Shown here piece by piece: positions 28,077 to 35,154 of a DNA stretch of 64,000 bases. The notes beneath the pieces are model-generated. The model worked only from the letters and a program-made list of their open reading frames with translations, made no database searches and was not told where the DNA came from. The stretch is from contig JBBQHB010000015.1 of NCBI GenBank assembly GCA_038323575.1, positions 11,783-75,782 on the forward strand, written 5' to 3'. How positions within the stretch are numbered: position 1 is the stretch's first letter; every line of letters begins with the position of its first letter. The position numbers and the translations under genes are program-made. Source of the stretch: CAINVV01 sp038323575 (lineage in GTDB: Bacteria > Bacteroidota > Bacteroidia > Bacteroidales > Prolixibacteraceae).

Positions 28077-28436
28077 CTAGCTTTTGAGGGATTTGCTAAT
28101 TGATGTGAAAATGGCCAATAGTTCAGTAGCTTCGGATAATGGAGAAGCTAACTTCTCTGTTTCAATCCATTCAAGGTCAGATATAATCTCCAGCCAATAT
28201 TGTGTTTCACTTGCTTCAAATTCACAAATTCGGATTTTGTTTGAAAAATCGGCTTTACCTCTTGACCTGTTGGCTTCACGATAGTTGGCTCCGATACTTG
28301 ACCCTGACTTTGTTAGCTGATATCTGACCACTTTACTTTCTGGCGTTCCTGGCAATAAAGATGACAAACGAATAATTGCAGCGGCAAATTTTCTCGTTCT
28401 TAATTCCAACTGCTTACTGAACTCCTTATTGTCCAT
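28077..28436 (-). CDS. Four-helix-bundle protein of the 23S rRNA intervening-sequence (S23) family
   Basis: This 119-residue all-helical protein carries the family pattern RTRKFAAAIIRLSSLLP, YQLTKSGSSIGANYREA, DFSNKIRICEFEASETQYWLE. Relatives are encoded inside intervening sequences of 23S rRNA genes in Leptospira and Coxiella and elsewhere in many genomes, form pentamer-like helical bundles and bind nucleic acid; their role is poorly known. Here the gene fills an element whose ends are 43-bp inverted arrays (28022-28065 and 28445-28487). It begins 46 nt after the stop of the DUF2851 gene, on the same strand, so it would be read from that transcript. Start ATG 28436 is nine bases from the array. 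Confidence 0.88.
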   Translation of the reverse strand: MDNKEFSKQLELRTRKFAAAIIRLSSLLPGTPESKVVRYQLTKSGSSIGANYREANRSRGKADFSNKIRICEFEASETQYWLEIISDLEWIETEKLASPLSEATELLAIFTSISKSLKS

Positions 28437-28444
28437 ATGCGTTA

Positions 28445-28487
28445 ACTTTAGTCACTTTAGTTCACTCTAGTTCACTTTAGTTCACTT
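28445..28487. repeat. Right inverted array of copy B
   Basis: Inverse of the left array: ACTTTAGTCACTTTAG followed by three TTCACTNTAG-type units. Its outer end contains the stop codon of the DUF2851 gene (TGA, 28482-28484 on the minus strand), so this array replaced or created the end of that gene. Confidence 0.88.
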
Positions 28488-29753
28488 GTGCATGATTATC
28501 TTCTGCCCGATACTGCACTCCAAACATCTTTTCGGCTCACAATATTCATGGTGCAGGTGGATCAGTGACTGTGATTCCAGGGCATTGAAAGCCTCGATGC
28601 CTGCAGCAGCCCAGTGGCGGAGAATGGTGTTGTTTTCAGCGGGGAGTTCTTCCATGATTTTCAGCGCGCGCTCTTTGAGCTCCTGCTTGTTGTTGCGTTC
28701 GCCGTAGAGGAAAAGAAAAGGGACCAAAACGTTGACCAGAATCAGTTGAAATGAATCTTCTCCCATCACTTTTTTCAGGTCTTTCGAAGATTTGAGAAAA
28801 GTATAGTGGCTATTCCAAAAAGTTGTTGTTCCGGATTTAAAAAGGGTACGGTACTGCTCCATACCATGCGGTTCGAGGATCGCCGAAAAAAGGGAATCTG
28901 AGTGATGCAGTATTCCGGCTAACTGGGCAAGCCGGATAGTCGGGAAGTTAAGCGGATGCATCCGCATGAATTTCCACAGATGGCCCGGCATTGGCCTGAG
29001 TCCGTATTTCATGGCCAGGAATTCATATTCTTTGGAAAGCGACAACGGATAATCTTCATGATGAAAAGTTTCCTGCAACAATCCGGCCTGGCCAAACAAA
29101 AGTGCTTCAAGCTGAAAAAGAGATTGATGGTGCCGTTGCAGCACGGATAAGGGCATCGACCGGGCCAGCATCTCAAACGGATCGCCATTTTGCCGGAATC
29201 CGAAACTTCTGGCCAAAAGCCGGTAAAACGTTTCGCTCCAGTCGCCCCTGGAACTTTCAAGCAATGTTTCAATTATCCCGATTTTTTGCTGCAAGCGTTC
29301 AATAGCCAGTCCGTTGAGAAAAAACCTGATCCGGAATGGATCAACTTTGTTGAGCCGGGAAGCACAGTTGACCCAGTCGTGCTGATTCATCAGGGTGTTG
29401 AAGTTGTATTCGATCCACAACGGCCAGCCGATTTCAATGGTTGGGATGACAGAACCGGCATGGTTTCTTACCGAAACATCATTTTCGGCCACCACATGCA
29501 AAATTGTATTGCCGTAGAGCGGATCTGTCTGGTGACCGTGTCTGTTCCAGTCGGAAGATTTCAGATGGATTTCTACGTTTCCGGCCCAAAGCGTTTTCCC
29601 GATGCGGATGCGGGCATCAAAAAAATCGGGACCCGCATGAATATTGTGCCTGCCCGGGTTGATTATTTCAATACAATCTCCATCGCCGGTAGCAGGGTTT
29701 TCAGGTTCAAACAAGCGGTTCTTCCAAAGAAAATGGAGAAATTCTTCCTTCAT
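28482..29753 (-). CDS. DUF2851 family protein
   Basis: This 423-residue protein matches the Bacteroidota DUF2851 pattern: MKEEFLHFLWKNRLFE, INPGRHNIHAGPDFFDARIRIG, WAGNVEIHLKSSDWNRHGH, LHVVAENDVSV. The last half is helical, ending in a Cys-rich tail (CEPKRCLECSIGQKI). The domain resembles nuclease-like folds in some predictions but no activity is established. The stop codon falls inside the repeat array at 28482, so the native C-terminus may have been altered by the insertion. The next minus-strand gene upstream is an O-methyltransferase ending 79 bp away. Confidence 0.85.
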   Translation of the reverse strand: MKEEFLHFLWKNRLFEPENPATGDGDCIEIINPGRHNIHAGPDFFDARIRIGKTLWAGNVEIHLKSSDWNRHGHQTDPLYGNTILHVVAENDVSVRNHAGSVIPTIEIGWPLWIEYNFNTLMNQHDWVNCASRLNKVDPFRIRFFLNGLAIERLQQKIGIIETLLESSRGDWSETFYRLLARSFGFRQNGDPFEMLARSMPLSVLQRHHQSLFQLEALLFGQAGLLQETFHHEDYPLSLSKEYEFLAMKYGLRPMPGHLWKFMRMHPLNFPTIRLAQLAGILHHSDSLFSAILEPHGMEQYRTLFKSGTTTFWNSHYTFLKSSKDLKKVMGEDSFQLILVNVLVPFLFLYGERNNKQELKERALKIMEELPAENNTILRHWAAAGIEAFNALESQSLIHLHHEYCEPKRCLECSIGQKIIMHK

Positions 29754-29831
29754 AAACGCCGTCTTATCAGTTTCTATAAGTTACGGCATTCCGCGGAGAA
29801 AAAAGAGGAAATTGATGGAAATGTAAAAAAA

Positions 29832-30476
29832 TTATTCGGAAATTTTCCGCAGCAGCGTCATGCCGTCGCGAATCGGAAGGATGGTAGCCTCCACACGGGG
29901 ATCATTTTTCACAAAGTCATTAAATTCCATGATCGCTATGGTTTGGCCGTCATTACCTGATATCTTGCCCACCACCTTGCCGCCCCACAGGGTATTGTCG
30001 GCAATGATCAAGCCACCCATGGTTATTTTTGGCAAAATCATCTGGTAATGAGATAGGTACTGTCGCTTGTCGGCATCCAGGAAAGCCAGTTCAAACGTTT
30101 CATTCAGTTGCGGCAAAATATCCGCTGCATCTCCGACGTGCTGAACAATACGGTCAGTCAGTCCTGTTTCGGCAAAATAATCCGCCGCGAACCCCACCAG
30201 TTCGTCATTGATTTCAATGGTGTGCAAGAGCCCTCCGGCAGCGAGTCCTTTTGCCAGACAGATTGCCGAATAGCCCGTATAGGTGCCTATTTCAAGTATG
30301 CAGCGGGGTGAAATCAACCGGCTGAAAAGTGTCAATAGTGAACCCTGAAGGTGACCCGAACACATCCTTCCGTTGACCAACCTCAGGTGCGTCTCGCGGT
30401 ACAATCTTTTAAGAATGGGATCCTCTTCTAAAGTATGTGCAAGAATGTAATTTTCGAGAAGTTGTTCGATTTTCAT
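29832..30476 (-). CDS. O-methyltransferase (class I SAM-dependent, CCoAOMT-like)
   Basis: This 214-residue enzyme has SAM-binding motif I LEIGTYTGYSAICLAKGL, the acidic strand end FLDADKRQYLSHY (metal-binding Asp), and DNTLWGGKV, all typical of catechol/caffeoyl-CoA type methyltransferases that use Mg. The substrate is unknown. Its ATG overlaps the stop of the M16 peptidase gene by one base (TAATG), so the two are translationally coupled. Confidence 0.93.
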   Translation of the reverse strand: MKIEQLLENYILAHTLEEDPILKRLYRETHLRLVNGRMCSGHLQGSLLTLFSRLISPRCILEIGTYTGYSAICLAKGLAAGGLLHTIEINDELVGFAADYFAETGLTDRIVQHVGDAADILPQLNETFELAFLDADKRQYLSHYQMILPKITMGGLIIADNTLWGGKVVGKISGNDGQTIAIMEFNDFVKNDPRVEATILPIRDGMTLLRKISE

Positions 30477-31696
30477 TACAAGTAAATCAAAGTCGACAAA
30501 TTTCCGGGTTCCAATATGCGGTTCGCAGTTTCCATTAACTGAGAAGCAGTTATATCGCTGATCTGTTTGTAAATATCTTCAAGACTCTCCACTTTATTAA
30601 AAATCAGCATACTCTTCCCTATTGCAAGCATGAGGTCTTCGTGATTTTCCTGAGACATTGCCAGTTGACCGATTAACTGTTTTCTTGCTTTGCTAAGCTG
30701 AAGGTCGCCAAGCACTTTGTTCTGAAGCAGGCTGATTTCGCGGTTGATCAGTTTTAATGCACGCTCCAGATTCTCCGGATCCGTGCCAAAATAGATGGTC
30801 AGGGTACCGGTATCGGTATAAGCAGTATAGGAAGAATCCAGATTGTAGGCTATGCCATTTCTTTCGCGGAGACTCAGGTTAAGCCGTGAATTGCCAGACT
30901 GGCCGCCCAGAATACTGTTGAGCAAAACCAGCCGCAGCCGCTCGGGATGATATACATCGAATGCCTCGCCCCCCAGAATACAATGTGCCTGAAAAGTGCC
31001 CTTCTCCACGTTTTTCACTTTCGGTACATACGAGGCAAATCTCACCCGTTTGTCCGGACGGAGATTTGCCTTTAACCGCTCAAAATAGCGTTGTGCCAGG
31101 TGGAAGAATTTTTTGGCCGGGATGTTGCCCACGGAGCAGACCACCATCTGATCAGTGTGGTAGTTATCTGCCATGAAGCGGCGAATATCGGAAGATTGAA
31201 AACTCCGAACGAGTTCAGGGGTACCCAGGATACTGCGGCCCATTGGATGACCTTCATAAATCAACTCTTCAAATTCATCGAAAATCAATTCGGAAGGGGT
31301 ATCGTTGTACGAGTTAATTTCATCCACGATTACCTCCTGCTCTTTTTTCAACTCCTTATCAGGAAAAGTGCTGTCAATCAGGATATCACTAAATAACTCA
31401 ATGGTCCGCTCGTAATATTCACAAAGGAAGGAGGCATGGATGGCTGTCTCCTCCTTAGAGGTATAAGCATTCATCTCTCCTCCGACATCTTCCAGCCTGC
31501 TGATAATATGATAGGCTTTTCTTTTGACAGTTCCCTTGAAAATGGTATGCTCAATGAAGTGAGCCATCCCTTGCTCAGCAGGATTTTCATCACGCGAACC
31601 TGTATTGATGACTACGCCGCAGTGGGCTACAGGTGAATCGACCGATGCATGGATCAGTCTTATCCCGTTGGGTAATGTCAAGGTGGTATATTCCAT
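30476..31696 (-). CDS. M16-family zinc peptidase (insulinase/processing-peptidase type)
   Basis: This 406-residue peptidase has the inverted zinc motif HFIEH (His46, Glu49, His50) in GMAHFIEHTIFKG, with further family segments NAYTSKEETAIHASFLCEYYERTIELFSDIL and the C-terminal half beginning near residue 200. The length fits the short bacterial M16B form with two domains. It degrades or processes short peptides in other bacteria, but the target here is unknown. It lies 69 bp after tRNA-Phe and is coupled to the O-methyltransferase. Confidence 0.93.
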   Translation of the reverse strand: MEYTTLTLPNGIRLIHASVDSPVAHCGVVINTGSRDENPAEQGMAHFIEHTIFKGTVKRKAYHIISRLEDVGGEMNAYTSKEETAIHASFLCEYYERTIELFSDILIDSTFPDKELKKEQEVIVDEINSYNDTPSELIFDEFEELIYEGHPMGRSILGTPELVRSFQSSDIRRFMADNYHTDQMVVCSVGNIPAKKFFHLAQRYFERLKANLRPDKRVRFASYVPKVKNVEKGTFQAHCILGGEAFDVYHPERLRLVLLNSILGGQSGNSRLNLSLRERNGIAYNLDSSYTAYTDTGTLTIYFGTDPENLERALKLINREISLLQNKVLGDLQLSKARKQLIGQLAMSQENHEDLMLAIGKSMLIFNKVESLEDIYKQISDITASQLMETANRILEPGNLSTLIYL

Positions 31697-31764
31697 ACTA
31701 AATATTCAGGTCGGCAAAGATAGCTAAAAAGGAGAAAGGGTAAAGATTGCTCTTTACCCTTTCG

Positions 31765-31837
<73 letters not shown>

Positions 31838-31853
31838 TTATTTAAATGCGGTG

Positions 31854-31884
31854 CAAAGATAATCATAAAATCTTTCCAGCCAAA
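31854..31884 (-). promoter_or_regulatory. Promoter of tRNA-Phe
   Basis: On the minus strand TTTG (31884-31881), a spacer of 19 bases, then TATCTTTG (31861-31854) exactly fits TTTG-N19-TAnnTTTG. The tRNA starts at 31837. Confidence 0.8.
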
Positions 31885-31914
31885 TTTCCAAATCCATTTT
31901 GCTGCAAAAATGGG

Positions 31915-32784
31915 CTACTTCTCCCAAAATTTTCTGTTCTCATGAATGAAGTCGGCCAATTTACTTGGCTCGCGTCCGGTTAGTTCCATGAAAACGTCGG
32001 ATACATGCCCCATTTTACCGTTTCTTGCAGCTTCGTAAAGCAAAGAGAGCGTGACAATAAAAGGCATTTCCTTTTTCTCCAGCATTTTCTGCCGGATGAA
32101 TTTAATGGTCAACGGTCGTGCATACCTGATCTCCCTACCCATCTCTTTTGAGAACAGGGTGGCAATATGGTAAAAATCCATTGGTTCAGGTCCGGTAATT
32201 TCATACTCTTTGCCCTCATGTCCCGGCTTTGTCAACAACTCAGCCACCACCCTTGCCACATCACGGGCATCTATGTAATTGACCATCCCGGCTCCGGCAG
32301 GAATATAAATATAGTCCTTTTGCCTTATCTCCTTGCCGTGTAATGTAATGAGATTCTGCATATACAGGGAAGGACGGACAATGGTATGAGGCGTACTCAT
32401 CTTTTTCAGATGCGTCTCAATGCGGTGGTTGGCAAATATACGGTTACGCTGCGCACCTACGATGGATACAAATACCAGATGCTTCACATCAGATTTCTCA
32501 ACCTGTTCCAAGAACGGGAATATATGTTTGGATACATCAGACACCTGATTCGGCCTGACAAGCAACAATTTATTTACCCCCTTTAATGCGGCAGCATAAG
32601 TAGCCGGCTCATCAAATTCAAAATTAACCAACTGAGCCCCGCTTATACCTTCCAATTTTTCGGCTCTTTCAATACCTCTGACTGCTGCTACCACCTGATA
32701 ATCCTGTTCCTTCTGGTTCAGCAAAAACCTGACTGTAGCGAGTCCGACATTCCCGGTTGCACCCGTTATCAAAATTTTATCCAT
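31915..32784 (-). CDS. NmrA-like NAD(P)-binding SDR protein
   Basis: This 289-residue protein begins with the Rossmann motif GATGNVG (7-13). It continues with RGIERAEKL, VFVSIVGAQ, VRPSLYMQNL and NYIDARDVARVV, as in atypical SDR/NmrA and NAD(P)H:quinone-sensor proteins. It lacks a clear YxxxK catalytic pair, which is usual for NmrA-like members; these act as redox sensors or as quinone or nucleotide-sugar-type reductases. Function unknown. It lies just upstream of tRNA-Phe and 71 bp downstream of the acyl-CoA ligase. Confidence 0.85.
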   Translation of the reverse strand: MDKILITGATGNVGLATVRFLLNQKEQDYQVVAAVRGIERAEKLEGISGAQLVNFEFDEPATYAAALKGVNKLLLVRPNQVSDVSKHIFPFLEQVEKSDVKHLVFVSIVGAQRNRIFANHRIETHLKKMSTPHTIVRPSLYMQNLITLHGKEIRQKDYIYIPAGAGMVNYIDARDVARVVAELLTKPGHEGKEYEITGPEPMDFYHIATLFSKEMGREIRYARPLTIKFIRQKMLEKKEMPFIVTLSLLYEAARNGKMGHVSDVFMELTGREPSKLADFIHENRKFWEK

Positions 32785-32855
32785 AGAAGGATCAACGATT
32801 AAATTCGAAAAGTAAAATCTCAGCTATTAACGGGTCAAAAATATAGTTTTTAAAA

Positions 32856-34670
32856 TCAATCTTCCCGGGATGAGGCAAATATTTCTTCTATCAGGTCGCT
32901 GTATTTTTGTTCGATCACTTTTCGCTTTAGCTTCAGGGTTTGAGAAAGTTCTCCTGACTGTGCAGTCCAGATGTCGGCAACAAGCCGGAACCGCTTAATT
33001 TCCTCGTGCTGGCCCAGCGTTTTATTGATTTCTTTCACTTCTGCCATGAACATAGCCAGGACAGCCGGTTGGGAAATAAGGTCCGCATTGTCGGTAAACT
33101 GAATCTCATTTTCGTTGCAGCATTCATGTAAATAGACAAAACTGGGAGCGATAAGGGCACTTGCAAATTTTTCGTGGCTGCCAATCACGCAGGCCTGTTC
33201 AATTAATACCGACTCTTTCAGTTTGTTTTCTATCAATTGCGGAGCGATGTATTTGCCTCCTGAAAGCTTGAATATCTCTTTTTTGCGGTCAGTTATTTTG
33301 AGGTATTTACCCTCATCCAGCATGCCAACATCACCGGTATGGAACCAACCATCGGCATCAATTACTTCATGTGTCAGTCCGGGTTCTTTGTAGTATCCCA
33401 TCATCAGGTTCGGACCCCTGACAAGGATCTCTCCATCTTCGGCAATTTTAACCTCAACTCCCTTGATTACAGGGCCATTGGTTCCGACTTTTATCTCCCA
33501 TGTTACGGCATTGCTCACCGCAATTACCGGGGATGTTTCAGTTAGACCGTATCCTTCCAGCACAGTCAGTTTGGCGGCACTGAAAACCCTGGCGATGCGC
33601 GACTGCAGGAGTGCCCCGCCCGAAACTATCAGCTGAATATTGCCTCCCAGACCGGCACGCCATTTGGAGTAAATCAATTTGTCTGCAATCATCATTTTGA
33701 TCTTCTTGATAATCCCGAATTTCTTGTTAAAGTCAAAATCCTTACCCTGTTCAACAGCCCAGAAGAACAGTTTAAACTTCCACCCTGTCAGTAATTTACC
33801 TTTTGCCATGATCCCGTCGTAAACACTCTCCAAAAGGCGTGGGACAGCGGTGAAAATATGTGGCTTCACCTCTTTTATAGACTGGACAATCTGAGGAAGG
33901 CTTTCCACATAATAGATGCCGATTCCCCTGTACATAAAAACGTAGTTAACAGTGCGTTCAAAAATATGGCAAAGCGGTAAGAAAGAGATGGAACGGTGCC
34001 CCAAGCCAAGGGCAAAATGGTGGGAGCAGGTTTCGAAATTTGTAACAAGGTTCCGGTGTGAAAGCATCACCCCTTTGGGAATTCCGGTTGTTCCGCTGGT
34101 ATAAATCATGGTTACCATCTCCTCTTCCCGGATACTGTTTTTAATCTCCGTCAGTTTGGAACGGAGACGCTCTTCGTGCTCTTCGCCCAGTTTAAGAAGC
34201 ACAGACAAATTGTCGGCACCGTTTACATCGTTGAAAGTAAATACCTTTTCCAGGCTTACCACCTCAACCACAACCGGTGCTAACTTGGCGTATAATTTTT
34301 CATCAGAAATAAACAAAAATCGTATCTCCGCATGTTTGAAAATATAGCTGTATTCCTCTTCGCTGATGGTCGGATATACCGGCACATGCACAGCGCCTGT
34401 CATGGCAAGGGCAAAATCGACAAAACTCCATTCAGGTCTGTTTCCGCTTACCGTTGATACCCTGTCTCCTTTCTGGATCCCCAGCGCCAATAAGCCATAT
34501 GCCAAAAGTTCGGCATTCCTGGCAAACTGTTCAGTACTGTATTTTACCCACTGGGTTCCCTGTTTCCCGGCGACTGCATCTTCGCGCGAAAGATTTTTGA
34601 GACAGTGCTCAAGAAGATCGAATGTACGTTTTACCTCCATGTCTGAATTTTTTCCCATAAAAGTATACAA
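32856..34670 (-). CDS. Long-chain acyl-CoA synthetase (AMP-dependent ligase)
   Basis: This 604-residue enzyme of the acyl-adenylate family has motif MIYTSGTTGIPKGVMLSHRN (P-loop-like), GYGLTETSPVI, GWFHTGDVG and the C-terminal DRKKEIFKLSGGKYI hinge with the ligase Lys region. It activates fatty acids to acyl-CoA with ATP. The sequence begins MYTFMGKNSDMEV, so the start at 34670 or at the internal Met (GKN region) is uncertain; alternatives are a few codons downstream. No membrane segment beyond the central hydrophobic helix (KLFFWAVEQ). Confidence 0.93.
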   Translation of the reverse strand: MYTFMGKNSDMEVKRTFDLLEHCLKNLSREDAVAGKQGTQWVKYSTEQFARNAELLAYGLLALGIQKGDRVSTVSGNRPEWSFVDFALAMTGAVHVPVYPTISEEEYSYIFKHAEIRFLFISDEKLYAKLAPVVVEVVSLEKVFTFNDVNGADNLSVLLKLGEEHEERLRSKLTEIKNSIREEEMVTMIYTSGTTGIPKGVMLSHRNLVTNFETCSHHFALGLGHRSISFLPLCHIFERTVNYVFMYRGIGIYYVESLPQIVQSIKEVKPHIFTAVPRLLESVYDGIMAKGKLLTGWKFKLFFWAVEQGKDFDFNKKFGIIKKIKMMIADKLIYSKWRAGLGGNIQLIVSGGALLQSRIARVFSAAKLTVLEGYGLTETSPVIAVSNAVTWEIKVGTNGPVIKGVEVKIAEDGEILVRGPNLMMGYYKEPGLTHEVIDADGWFHTGDVGMLDEGKYLKITDRKKEIFKLSGGKYIAPQLIENKLKESVLIEQACVIGSHEKFASALIAPSFVYLHECCNENEIQFTDNADLISQPAVLAMFMAEVKEINKTLGQHEEIKRFRLVADIWTAQSGELSQTLKLKRKVIEQKYSDLIEEIFASSRED

Positions 34671-35154
34671 TAATGATAATTGCCAAATGACTTTCGCTCC
34701 CTTTGGGAGGTTCTAAAGGTAAAAACTACAGGTTTGGCAAATAAATGTTGTTTACCTTTTGAATCATCAGGTGGATTTTTCTATTTGGGCAGGGTGCAGG
34801 GGGGAAGGAGAACGGAGATGGGAGAACAGAAAATCCAACGAATATGGTTGTTGAATGATTATATTTTGGATAACTGATTATCCAACTTGCCAATGCCGTC
34901 AGGAATGGCCGATTTTGCAGCCTCGGAATTTATTCCGTGCAATATGTGATCCTACAATTTAATGATCATCTTATTCCGCCACAGGTAATGCGCAACCAGG
35001 TAACAGCGTAAATAGATGACAACAAATCCCGACAATGCCTGCCAGAGAGGGGCAGATGACGGCAAAACATTACCATGAAGGTCAACCATGATCATCGAAA
35101 ATATGGCGAATCCGCAGAATTGATCGATCGACAGTTTCCGTTTGCTAATTGTAG
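34671..35154. other. Intergenic region, mostly without recognisable gene
   Basis: This 484-bp stretch between the acyl-CoA ligase start and the alaS stop holds no gene I can support strongly. A possible 47-codon membrane peptide at 34952-35095 is listed separately. The region 34671-34951 contains only AT-rich sequence, presumably with the acyl-CoA ligase promoter. Confidence 0.5.
34952..35095 (-). CDS. Possible small membrane peptide downstream of alaS
   Basis: An ATG-started 47-codon minus-strand frame (MIMVDLHGNV to WRNKMIIKL) contains one hydrophobic helix (LSGFVVIYLRCYLVAHYLW). The frame is open upstream into the alaS end with no ATG, so a non-ATG start would give a longer peptide with a second hydrophobic part (FCGFAIFS). 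Nothing homologous is recognised. The start 59 bp after alaS allows co-transcription. Confidence 0.3.
   Translation of the reverse strand: MIMVDLHGNVLPSSAPLWQALSGFVVIYLRCYLVAHYLWRNKMIIKL

Noticed and set aside
26301..28487. CRISPR-like repeats
   Set aside because: The units are 9-10 bp back to back without spacers and arranged in inverted pairs, which is not a CRISPR array; no cas gene is present.
28486..29960. Plus-strand frames opposite DUF2851
   Set aside because: The DUF2851 motifs are on the minus strand; opposite frames are shadows.
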